From positions 125,310-189,309 of the forward strand of contig PTEX01000312.1 of the NCBI GenBank assembly GCA_003342815.1: a DNA stretch of 64,000 nucleotides, written 5' to 3'. This DNA comes from Eudromia elegans (taxonomy: Eukaryota; Chordata; Aves; Tinamiformes; Tinamidae). Positions within the stretch are counted from its first letter, which is position 1; every line of letters begins with the position of its first letter. Shown here piece after piece: positions 27,719 through 39,330 of this stretch. Under the pieces are notes generated by a model. That model had not been told where the DNA came from. It saw only the letters and a program-made list of their open reading frames with translations, and searched no databases. A program made the translations under genes and the position numbers.

Positions 27719-28420
27719 TCATGATGGCAAAATTGGCAGTAGTGCTAAAGAGGACCAGAATAATTCAGAGCTGTAAGAAGTACTGCAGGCTGGGATGAGG
27801 ACCCGGGACGTGCACTGCTGTGTTGCACTGGTTGGCCGCTTTGCTTTGGGGGTCTCTGTCCACAGGAGCTTCCAAAGCTCTACTGGCCATCCGCTATCCC
27901 AGTGACTATTGCATTCCTCAGTAGTCCTCAGGAGGCCATAGAAAAAGGCATGCATAGAAAAGGTCGCTTTAATGGTCCAGTCCCAACATCTCAACTGCCC
28001 AAATCCACAGTTGTTGGACCAACATGTTGGACAGTTTCTTTTTTTTCGTCGTGTTGATGCCCTCTGGCACCACAGGATCCCAAGAGAATAAATAGCCACT
28101 TACTATCTGCTGTACAGAAGTATTATGCTTCTCTTTTTTTTTTTGTGACTGTTTTAAGCTATCTCCTACCACTTTGTTAGGCACCATGTGCTTCTGGTGC
28201 ATTGGAATTAGATGAGTAGCAGTTGTGCCATCAGCTTACCACCATCTACATGGTTTTGCAGATTTTGGTTGTGCTCCCATCAAATAGCTCCCAGCTGGCG
28301 AGTCCTGCCTTTTTAGTCTCTCCTCCCAATGCAGCTGCTTCATCCTGCTTACTAGGTATTCTTTTTTCCTTTGTATGTTGCATTAATAAATTCCTAGGGA
28401 AAATGAAATCTTAACATGGC
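27719..28420 (-). other. Cluster of minus-strand open frames of unknown nature
   Basis: Two minus-strand frames abut and overlap (27969-28202 and 27719-28099). Together they read about 160 residues before stops, with a frame change near 28000. The composition (many W, K, S, T and Q) is less A+T-driven than most frames here. I recognise no domain, catalytic motif or splice structure, and an 11-T run interrupts the plus strand near 28131. It could be a decayed retrocopy or transposon, or chance. A low-confidence lead, not a gene call. Confidence 0.2.
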
Positions 28421-31400
28421 TGGCTTTATATACAGTGCCATAGTGTAAGATCTTTCTAAGCCAGCTATAATGGAGCCTCAATACTCAGGGCATTAAAGTT
28501 TACTTATCCTGAAAGTATTAAAGAGACAGTATGGTAATAGACAACAATAAGACTAGTAACGGTAAAAGTAACAGTTAATAAAAAAAAGTAATATTAAAAA
28601 TAACAAGAGTAATAAACAATGATAAATTCTTCATAATGTGATGATTTGCAGAACTAAAATTGTAAGAAAAAAGAAGGGGTCTGGTAGCATACTGAGGGAA
28701 AAAATATAAGAAATATAAGCATATATTTATATTTAAATATATCTCTATATAAAAACTAAATATATTTAACAATATAAATATATAGACATTATTAAATATA
28801 AATATATAAGTAAAACATACCAAAATCAAGTGGTGAGAGCATGGGAATTGAAATGAGAAATTTCTTCCTTGTACGTGTAGGTTGAACACTTGCTCTTTCT
28901 GCATCCCTGAGTATTCACCGTTTCTCTAGCATACCTTTACAGCCTAGCAGAGAATAACTCATGGGCTGCTGCCGGAGGGGGCGGCTCCTCTTCTGCTTTG
29001 TTCTCATTGCTGTGTTATTTTCCTCAGTGCTGCCACTGGGGCCCATCCAGCACCATGCTGGAATGGTTCAGAAAGCTGAACTGGAAAAAAAAAAAGTAAA
29101 GCATTTTCATTTCCCAGAGCGATTTTTGCCCACCTCTGAATTACATCTGATGAACTAGGTCCCCATGGGTCACCCAGGGCCAGCTGGGTGCTGTGCAAGG
29201 GAAAAGAGACTGTGCAGTAGTAGAAGGTGCCCAACAGCAGCAGAAAGAGTCCAAACACAAGACAGAAAAGAGAGTCCCAGCAAAGGGCTTTTCTAAATTC
29301 TGATCGTGTGCATTAAACTATCAAGTGACAGCTTGGGGTGCTAGTCAGTATGTTTTATCTAGACTGCAAAATTGCTGTCTTAAATTTAATTTCCATTTTT
29401 GCTAGCAGTGAGGCAAGCATTTAGCTCTCCAAACTGAAAGTGGGCAGGCTATGAGGGTTCCTCAGTGCTCGTAGCACCCGGAACGGTTCTACTCGTATTT
29501 AAAGCTCATGTTTCTCCAGGCACAATTTATGTGTTCTGATGTTGTTGGATAGCATTTTGTAGGTTTATTAGAGTAAAATTTATAGGCCACATTTCACATC
29601 TACTGCTTAATTTTATGGTTGTGGCACTGAATCAAAAATTCAGTATGTTGCTGTTTACTGAATCGATATTTATTAAAATTCATGCCAGTGTTAATCATGT
29701 ACAGGAAACTATTTCTGTGTCTCAGAGGGAATACACTTATATATTTTTTAAACTGTCCTGCTTTTAATCATCAAAATGTTTTTATTTGATTTTAAAAAAG
29801 CATACACCAAGGGGATATAAGCATAGGAAAACTTAGTGCACAATATTGTCACAGTCCAGGACAGAATTCATGTTTCATAGAAAATACTGCTTTGCATTCT
29901 AAAAATAGATGTTTGGAGAAGTATACTGTGATTTTGACATATGTGATTGTCTGGATCAGTTTCTTGTGAATTTTACTAATTCTTCTAATATAAACAGTGA
30001 CTGATGAACAAATGCTTCTGAAATTACTTAAATGAGATTAAACAAGCTATAACTGGCCCCCTGCATGTAAATTCAGTTGCATTGTAATTTTGTCGCTTAA
30101 CATGCCATCATCTGTGTGTTCATTTAATATAGGTTATTGGCTTACATCTACTGATAATCCCACATAAAATTTAGGAGGTCATTTAGGAGAGACTACATGA
30201 ATTGTTTTTGCCAATAAATCCATTTGCTTGTGGCCAAATTGTTGGAACTTCTGCTATGTGAAATATCAATCACATAAACCATGGAGCAAATTGCTGTTCC
30301 TTGTTCAGAGGCTTTCTTGACCAAATTTCTTAGGATAGAGCTTGAAGATTCACAATTAATTTCCTACAAATGTCTGCTGTGACTGATAGTACTTTTTTTC
30401 TATGTGTAAACATTGCTAATGATGCATATCTTTGCAATGTATTTGTGAAACAATAGATATGAGTTGGAAAACGTAGTGCCTAGGAAGCTCTGATGACAGA
30501 CCAGTGAATTAAAGACTGTGAACGATATAATGCTTTGATGAATTCTTAAAAATTAGAAAATTTCAGAATAAAGATTATCTCATGCAAACTCAGTTTTGCC
30601 CTTCTCTGTATGAACCTTCTGAGCCGTGAAAGCTAATGTTAGTCGTTATTATAAGTAAACTGAGAAAAAAATGGGAAGAATCAAGTTGTCTTTATGGTGA
30701 GCAGCATTATTAATCCATCCTCATAAGAACATTCTGTGTGAGGAAAAAAAATCAAAAAGAAAAGGAATAAAAACCCCTCTTTTTTTCTTTTGCAAAATCT
30801 CCTTTTCCCAGACTCTTGCGGGACTGACTAAGGCAAGTGCTCTGTATAGGGCTCAAGTGGAGCTTTTTCTTTCTTTCTTTCCAGCTGCTTAATTGCACTA
30901 AACAAAAGTAAGCGTAGATAGCTTCTCTAGGTGAAGAATTTAAGTTGCCACAGCAATGGTGTATGAGTGGAGAGTGAAAATAATCCCGTGAATGTAAATG
31001 GAGCTATCAATAAGTAAATCCTTCTATTAAGAAATGAACCAGAACGCTTAAAAAATCAACAAGTTTTGGACAAAGAAAACCAGCAGGATTTTTTTTTCAT
31101 TAATTTCACTGTATCTGTTATTTAACACAAGGAAATGACTGCATTTTGAAAGTAGACCACCTAGAGCCTGCTGCTAATCAGCTCTGTTTTCTCGAACTGG
31201 AAGATACCTACAGGAATGTGAAGGCAGGATATTTCAGGAAGAAACTCACAGTTGCAAGGAATAGTATCACCTGAATTTTCAAGATACTGATAGCAGAAAG
31301 GTTTCAAATCAAAATGCTGTTGAGCTAAGTTGAATATACTATGATAGACTTAGTCTTTCAAAAACCAGGACTAGGTTTACAAGGTTGGAGGGAGCAGAAG

Positions 31401-34400
31401 ACAGGGGCAGTGACCTACCTTGAATGACCAAAAGGAGGTGGACAGAGAGAAGTCCTGCAAGAGCTGCAATCTCTCCCACTCAAAAACCTGCAGAATAAGA
31501 GTCTTTAGTAGTAATAATAATAAGCAGCAGCAGCTTCAGTGAGGGCTGCAGGGTCTGGGTGCAAGTTTTGTGGAGTGTAGTCATCCCTAGCTCTACTCAT
31601 GCTGCTTTTGAATGCCTTGTGCATTTCTTTAGAACTGTTTGGTGCCTAGCAATGTAAAATGTCTTATCACACATCATTGACATAGAAAAAAAAAAAAGAA
31701 AGCCTATAGTTTCCTCTTTGAGGTTAGATTGGCCCGTGATACCTTAAAGAGAAAGCAGTAGCTTCATTTTTTTTCTTTTTTAATTTAGGTGTTTATAGGT
31801 AGGACCTTAAGTGTGTGTTATGTTATGTCTGTGTTATTTATGCTGGCTGTTTAAAAAAGTTAATTTGATCTGGAGGAGTCAAGGAATACATTGCTGTCAT
31901 CTGCTGTGCTCGAAGGAACTAAACAGGAGATTAATAGCAAGTGTTTGCTTAAATAAAAAAGCCCTTCATAACAACATCATTTTAGTTTTTATGTAATTAA
32001 ATAAACACAACAATAACAAAAAAACCCACGGAATACTCAATTATATGTTAGCCAGCTAAATAAAATTTGGTGATGTTATTTTGCTCTTCCTGTATAATTG
32101 ACAAGTTCTGCTAAAAGTAAGATCCTTTCACCTTCAGTTGCAAAGGTGGAGGTTTTTTATCATTTTTTGATTTTTTTTCTCATAAATGACCTTTTAAAGT
32201 TCTGTTTATTCCTCTCTCAAAGATTAAAAGAAGAGAAATCCCACAATCCCAATTTCCTACCCAGAAAATCTCCCTCTCTACTAAATGCCAGATAATGTCA
32301 TGGGTGTTCAGAGAGAGGAGAAGAGAGATATGCGGTGGTTACAGAAGCTAATTTTGTGTTATTTTGGGCATAATAAGAACATTGTCATTATTCTGCTTGA
32401 CTGGCACTTTTTTAATGTTGCCTTGGGCTGTCAGTGGGTAAATGTGAACTTTTTTTTTAATTCTTTTTGACCTTAAAGCTGTAGAGTCCAATTGAAATTA
32501 CAATGTCTTCAGAAAAGTTATATATATATATATTTATCATTTCCTCTAAATCATTAATTTTTGCACCAATTTTTTGACAATGAAAAGCATGTGGTGTAAA
32601 ACTTAAGATTTTTTTCATCATCAATGCGAGTAAGAGCAAAGTATTGAAGATCAGATTATTTTTTGCAAGGGGCAGAGTACGTGTTTCATCCAACTGACAA
32701 ATCAAGTTACTGTGGCCTCAGTCCTAAGAACCACCCGAGCTCTCGATTAGCTCCGTGACGGGGTGATTTGGGGGTTTTGCCTAACAGGCATTTGCAGAGC
32801 TGCAGAAGAGACTGTGCTGATGTGTTCAGCGAATTCTCAAGCAGATAGAATGTAGGAATCAAAACAACAAATCTGGAGTCTTGGGAGTTAAACGCTCTTC
32901 TATTTCCCTTTAAAAAGAGCAGGTGAATGACTGTTGTAAAGCTGATCCTGTAGACAGTGCCGAACAGAAAAGGAGAAAATCATTACAATTAACCTCTGTA
33001 AACTCTTTCCAAAATAATAATGGCAAACTCAACCTGTTTAAATTCTGACAGGTTTCAGTGCTCAGAGAGGGTATTTAATAAATCATGCATTTAATTTGCT
33101 TAATACTAACAGCGACCTGGTCATTCTGTAAGACAAAAAATGTTTCTGCTAGCTTTGTTCATAGAGTTTGCATCTTAAAATGCTGCTGATGTTCACCTTA
33201 AACTGAAACAGTTTCCTCCAGTATTTGGCACAGATAGTTTCAGCTACCCCATAGATGTCAAATCTATGAGGAAGTTTCAGTGCAAGCAGAGACATCATAG
33301 CTTCTATACTGCTGTTCTTATAGTTCCATACTTACTTTCTGGCGGGAGTGCTTATGAATGTCAGATGTACCAGTGTGTTCAATACAAAGCCTCACAGTCC
33401 GTACATGAAATATAACATTTCTAACAGCTTCAGGACTAGAAGAATCAAAGCCTGGGGATTTTTTTTTAAGGCTGCTTTTAACAATATATTCTGTTTTTTT
33501 TATATTTTACTCTTTGTATTTTTTTTAATATATTTTATATTTTGTATGATGCAGTGCAGTCTCCCTTCCATCTTACTGTTATTTTCTTGTGTTGTTCAAA
33601 CCTAGATTCTTGGAAAATTCCTTTAACTCCTCTAAGCTCTCTTTCCAAAATCACTTTATTCAGCCATTGCTTGTGGTTTTCAGTAGCTTTGAGAAAGAGA
33701 TTGTGGGAAGAGCTGAGTTTTAACTTGTTTGTGATAAACTTGCTCAAGTCCATGACCTTCCTCAAAAACATAGATGTGGCAGTTGTCTACTGATGATCTC
33801 AAGAGTGTCAGTAAACGTAGAGAATATGATATAACTTCCTTTTTTTTTAGGCTGATGTGTAGATTTGTGTTTACTGGCTGAGATAGTCTTGGTAGGAGCT
33901 ATGGAGATTTCAGGCTCCAAAGGCAACCTCTGAGTTGACGTCTGTTTCTACCCAGAGTAGTTCTACAGCCCGAATCGTCGGCCTCAGCGGTCATATACAG
34001 CCTGTCTGCTCAGTTTCACCATAACCAGATCAAAGTGCAAGAGTTGCATCTTTGCCATGTGTTTTTGTGAAGGGGAAGCTTCTAAAGGACATTTTAGGAC
34101 ATTGCTGAGTCATTCAGGTAACCTGCCTTGGTGCCTCATTTACCCTGGGATGTGCATATAGCAAATTTGAGTGATAGGCACCTTGATATTTTTGTATAAT
34201 GATTGCATAAGAATTAAAAGCCATTACTGAATTACATGAAATAACCAACTTGACTATCGATGACATTTTATGTTTGATTATGTTTTTCTGACCTAAAAAT
34301 CAGAAGTTAGCAGTCCGGGAGAATAAGAGAAGCTTATGGTTAAATTCATAGTGGATAGTACAAGAGTTACACTAAAGCCCTGATATTCTTCCAGGAGGGA

Positions 34401-34590
34401 AATAACATTTTCCTGCAGAACTTTTCTTGTTTATTTGGAGCCTGATATCCTTAAATCACTGTTTGGTAAAGTTTCATCATAGATGCATAGGAAGAACTGA
34501 GGACATGCACACAAAGTTACAGGAAGTTAATGATTTTGACTGATTATATTATAAAGAACAACTATTTTCTAAGCCAACTTTTCTACGTCT
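28421..34590. other. A+T-rich non-coding DNA
   Basis: No gene recognised. It includes a TA-rich low-complexity tract at about 28690-28812, which explains the hydrophobic minus-strand open frame there, and a short TA run at 32519-32531. The stretches 30000-30350 and 32950-33120 are complex in composition and would be worth testing for conservation. I cannot measure that here. Confidence 0.5.
28690..28812. repeat. TA-rich low-complexity tract
   Basis: Roughly 120 bp made almost only of A and T in ATATA, AAATA and TTTAT combinations. On the minus strand it translates to an I/Y/F/N-rich string that should not be read as a membrane protein. Confidence 0.75.
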
Positions 34591-35260
34591 TTTTTTCACC
34601 TTTCATCTGAGTGTGATTGTGTCTCTGTCTTTGGAGGTTTGGAACATTTTCTGTCGAGAGGTTGGTGATCTGGCTGTGGCGTTAGTGCAACAGACTTGCT
34701 TGGAGGTTTATGTTTGACTTTGGGTGGTTGCATCACCTCTCTGTGATTCTGTGTGATTCTGTTTCTTTGGCTTCGAATGGAACAGGCAAAAAACTTCATA
34801 GTCTGGAGGCACATCCTTTGGATGAAGGTACATAGAGAAGTGTGAGAATGAGATCTTGTGGATCTGGGGATCAGTTTGTGCCATAAATGACATCTATGGA
34901 GTCTGGAATCACAGTCTTAAAGTCAGTAATATTATTTGGGGTATTAAAAGGATGATTTTGTTATTCTTATAGAAAACCTTGGCATCCACTCCTCCATTCT
35001 GACCTCTGGAAGTTCCTAATATTCACAGTTTTGGGAATCTATAGGAAGCAGCTCTGTTCTTCATGGTTTCCCCCAGAACCTAAGGTGGGACTTGTCAGAC
35101 ATGAGCATAGAGGTGTTTCTGTGCTCACGTTGTCATGTCTGAGAGTGACCCACCTCTCAAGACCTGAGCCCTGCTGAGCCCATGTCCTTTTGCTGAGCAG
35201 AGGCAAAGGCTGTGGGTAAATGCGAACTCGGTGTTTGGGATCAGGAGACTTCAAAACCCA
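34591..35260 (-). other. Minus-strand open-frame debris, unidentified
   Basis: Three short minus-strand frames (34596-34814, 34708-34893, 35039-35254) follow one another with frame changes. The second contains a P- and H-rich segment and the first a P/K/S/Q-rich tail. A short stretch at 34740-34762 repeats CTGTGATTCTGTGTGATTCTGT, which resembles a CR1 tail repeat on the plus strand. No protein family is recognised. It may be a decayed retroelement or pseudogene fragment, or chance. Confidence 0.2.
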
Positions 35261-35468
35261 CTGGCTGCCTTTTCCAGTTATCTGAAGTTTTCTTTTGTTC
35301 CTCTAGACCTCTGGATAATAGGGATTATAGGCTGTATTGTCTTTTATTTTCAACTACAGCTGTTTAGCTGAGCATCAGTGCTTTGATAGTCTTTAGTCTT
35401 TTTAATTTTTTTGATGTCTCCACTAGGGCAATATTTACCCATAACTTAAACAGATTTTACAGCTTCTA

Positions 35469-35506
35469 TGTTTATAAATAGTGATTCTGTGTTTATAAAT
35501 AGTGAT
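35469..35506. repeat. 21-bp-period direct repeat
   Basis: The 17-mer TGTTTATAAATAGTGAT occurs at 35469-35485 and exactly again at 35490-35506, separated by TCTG. It is a small, recent-looking tandem duplication. Each copy contains TATAAATA, but there is no promoter context around it. Confidence 0.85.
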
Positions 35507-35927
35507 AAGCGTTAGTTAGTAGATTGCTTTTTGTCCATATTAATGCATAAAAGATGGTCATTCTGTTTGGATTTATTTCTCAAATAATAGTTATTTCAGC
35601 TACACTTTGCCTTTGACTGTTTCCATGGAGTATCTGCTGAGCTGTTAGAAATTACAAAAAACCTTGCTTCATAAAAGGAGAGTTGGAAAAGCAATTAGAA
35701 CGTGCTATCAACATCCCTTCCAAACAAAACCTTTGCTTTGGCATGTTAGCAGCTAATTGATCAAAACTGAAGGTCCTCTGCTCCACTGTGTAGCAGGGCT
35801 TTCTGACAGGGACCACAGTCTAGATCAATGCCGAGTAGCATAATTAAAAACAGACCTCTCATTATTTTTTACCAACTGTCTTGTGTTTACTGCTGTTATA
35901 TCAACTGAAGAGAAACTTCTTCTCTTC

Positions 35928-36059
35928 TTTTTTTCCCCCTTCTTTTTTCTTTTTGAGGAAAAAAAATTAAACTTTTTGTTTGTTTGTTTGTTTGTTTTTT
36001 CCCCCTTATTTTTTCTTTTTGAGGAAAAAAAAATTAAACTTTTTGTTTGTTTGTTTTGG
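35928..36059. repeat. 66-bp tandem duplication containing (GTTT)n
   Basis: Two near-identical copies with a period of 66 bases. Each has a TTTTTTCCCCCTT block, a TTTTTGAGGAAAAAAAATTAA core and an ACTTTTTGTTTGTTTG tail. The GAGG core is at 35955 in copy 1 and 36021 in copy 2. The GTTT run is longer in copy 1. The overlapping frames on both strands (35825-36094 minus, 35883-36065 plus) repeat a KKLNFLFVCLF-like or KKFNFFSSKRK-like peptide because of this duplication, and they are not genes. Confidence 0.9.
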
Positions 36060-37864
36060 CCTTGAGGTGTCGCATTGTCCTTTTCTTTTCTCACTCCTTA
36101 CATTTCCAAAATAGTAGAAGGGAGAATGTATAGAAATGTGGAGAGGAAGAGAAGGAATAGATGCGAGTATTAGGAATCAAACTGGACTTGTAAGGCACAG
36201 ATTCACTTTTACGGGAGGATGGAGGCCTCCACTTATATAATGCAGATACAACCTGTACTGTTACAGTATTTGGACCTCATCCTTTTATAATGTATTTCTT
36301 GTCAACACATTTGAAAAAAATACAGAAGTGTTAGCGTCTGTATTTTTCTAAATGGAATAATGCAAACTGGAAGGAATATTTTACTTTGGTAAGAACTTAA
36401 TCCTTACTTAAAAAAAAAAAAAAATCTGAAGTCATTCTCAAACTGTCTCTTTCCATTGGGCTTAGGAGAATTTAGTCTTAAACCGTGTTTGCGGGGAGTT
36501 AATATCTTTTCTCTATCTGAATGAAAAAGTTTGAATCCTAGTATTGTTGCTTGGGTGAAGGCAGGCAGACACTGTAGCAATAGCCAGCCCTTGTGCTGTC
36601 TGGAGATCCAAGGCTGCTAATAACTTCTCACTTGTCCACAGACATAAAAGCCAGCTACCATCTGCTACTAAGCGATATATAATAACCACCCGGTACCTGT
36701 GCTGAGAGGTAATTAGTCTGCCCTCTATTGCTTTTTCGCATTAAAGAAATAAAGAGTTCAACTTCTAGATTGTACCAATGAAAAATACATTTTTTAAAGG
36801 GCTCCAAAAAGTCATTTAGTACATCTGTGCTTTGTGTTGTAAAAAATTTATGGCCCTGCACAGTTATGAAAGATGAAAAGATTTTGGATCATAAAATCAA
36901 AGTTGAATGTAGAGGAAAAATATCTTACAAGCTACTGAACTGTTCCCATTAGAAACCTCCACCATCCTCCCAGCCGATGAGATGCCTTTGTAAACCTTGC
37001 CATATAAACAGAGCGCAGCCAAATGGGCCCAGAACTGTTTGTTCCTACAAGATACAAATGTTCAGAAATTAAATGAAGCCAGATCTGAGAGACCATCAAG
37101 AAAACAAACAACAGGAAGCAATTGATAAATCTTGTGATAAAACTGAAGAACTGTGGCTAAAAATCCAAGCGTACGTATTTTCTTTAAGTTTGCATTTCTG
37201 CTACAACTCTTGTGCTTGTGCTTAAGAAGGTAAAAGCCTTGAGTTTTGAGAGATCTTCTGCGTGTGACCATTTGGATTTGGCTGCTTGACGTTTTGCAGG
37301 CAGAACACGAGGTGGACCGGAAGAGAAGCTTTAATAGTTAGCTGAGATACATCTTACTGTTTATAGTACTTCCATTGCTATGCTACCCGTTTTCATACTT
37401 TATTTCTTTAGAAATTAGTGCACATATTCTTTATTAAGTGAAAATCAGTTAATAGATCATTCTGAAAGTACTTTGTGGCCTACCTTTACACATCGTTACT
37501 GCTGTGGGTACTGTTTTCTTTTAAGACTTCACTGGGATACAAACTGCAGTAGGACTAAATACCCCCTCTCTTTAATGATTGACTTCAGTTTCCATGATAG
37601 ACATATAAGGAAAGAAGTTTAGAAGAAAATTTTCTATTGCACCATCAGATATTTGATATTGCACAAGCAATAAGTTTCTGCCTGGGAGCCCAAAACTCAT
37701 GTCATGACAATATTTATATTAAAAAAAAAAAAAGTTATTTTCTGCAGAATGCATATTCAGAGATTTTTGCATTAAAACCTTAATATGTTTGTTGTTGTTC
37801 TGGTAGGTGAATAGCTACAGATCCACCCTTTCAGCTGATCTCACATCCAAAGTCCCTCAAAAGA

Positions 37865-37896
37865 ACATATGTCCATGCTTTCTTATGGACATATGT
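37865..37896. repeat. Perfect 12-bp inverted repeat with 8-nt loop
   Basis: ACATATGTCCAT at 37865-37876 and ATGGACATATGT at 37885-37896 are exact reverse complements around GCTTTCTT. The stem is too short for a microRNA precursor and no U-tract follows to make it a Pol III terminator. Each arm contains CATATG. Confidence 0.85.
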
Positions 37897-39288
37897 CTGA
37901 AATGAGATTACTTGGACCTTCCATTTCAAATCAATCTTTTCTCTGTATGCAGGAAGATGGAGTTGAATTCTGTTGGAAAAGATGACAGAACTTTACACAT
38001 TCTAAATATTTTTGTCTCTATTAGCACAGGGGACAGTCACTTTGTTTGATTTCAGCTTCTTGTATCTCTTCTTACATCTTTTGCATTAGCTTCGGTAGCC
38101 AATGGAAAAAAGACTGTACTATAAAGGGTATCCCAAATAGAAATATTATATAATGATAAAAGAATGATTCTGTAAAGGGAGATTACAATTTTGTAATTTC
38201 TATTTTTGAAGTAACATACATTGTATGTGTCTATACATTGTAGAAAACCACATGTGCCTTTCATAAGTTATCCAACCTGTATATGCTAATTGTATAGTTT
38301 GCTTACCTATTTGAAGATGATTCCCAGAGAATCATCTGTGGGTCATATTGAAAACCAGAAGATGTTCTTTATAATTAGTGTGAACCCTCCATAGCTGTGC
38401 AGAGTTCTGTATACATCAGCAAGACTTTCTCTTGACGGTGTCAGGGTCCTGATTAGTGATGGTCTTCGGGCTGAAAACAGCTTACTTGAATCTCTAAGTT
38501 ACTTGTTTTACCCATATTGTTGTGATTCAAGTAGCCCTGCTTTACATGGAGTCTTCAATTGTATATTAGATTCAGAAATGAAATCACAGGATGATCTGTA
38601 TCTTGCAGAGTGATCTATATCTTCCGATGAAATTAGGGCTCTTCAACAAAAAATATTTCAACTGCAAAATTCAAAGCTTTTGTGATCTCTTTTCCATTTA
38701 TGATGGCAAGCCTTTTTTTCTGAAAAGAAAATCCTCTCACAAAAGTGCTAATGAACTGTTGTAGAAAAATGCCTCAAAAAATATTTTTGACACACTGTAA
38801 TGGGAAAAAGGACTAAATTCTCCCTTGAATGTATAGGGAAGGGGAGAATGAGAAGAAAAAGGAAAGTGAATTTGTTCCTATGCACACTTAGAAAGACCAT
38901 GGTTAGAATATTGTGTTTAACCTGACTTTTCATCTTGTGCTTGTGCTCGTTAGAATCTGTTTATTTTTTTCCTGTTGCACTCTTCTGTTAACTAGCCTAA
39001 GCACATGGGTTTGAGCTGCTCCATCTAAACTCATTGTAGCATCGCTAAAATGCAGTTGATATTTTTAGTGCCCAAAACATGTGCTCTGCATGTTCTTCTT
39101 GCTCTCCTGCACTTTATCTACTTCAGGGGACTCTAGCTTGTTAAAATATTTAACCATGTGTTAGAACACAGGAGAGCTTTTCTAAAGAAATAATGTTGAT
39201 TTTAGTTTTCTTTTCAGATCTCAGCCAGAGAAATGCACTTAAAATATTTTAAATTAAAAAAAAACCTTGAATACAAAGAGTATGAAAA

Positions 39289-39330
39289 GCTTTTTTTTTT
39301 TCTTTAAGCTTTTTTTTTTTTTTCTTTTCC
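39289..39330. repeat. Interrupted poly-T tracts
   Basis: Two poly-T runs, each preceded by AAGC, followed by C-rich sequence (CCCCCCACCCC). This is low-complexity DNA without an identifiable retrocopy next to it. Confidence 0.75.

Noticed and set aside
28575-28904. Hydrophobic 109-residue minus-strand frame that could look like a membrane protein
   Set aside because: Encoded by TA-rich low-complexity DNA, with no start context, splice sites or family resemblance.
35825-36094. K/F-rich frames on both strands
   Set aside because: Products of the 66-bp tandem duplication with poly-A/T and GTTT runs.
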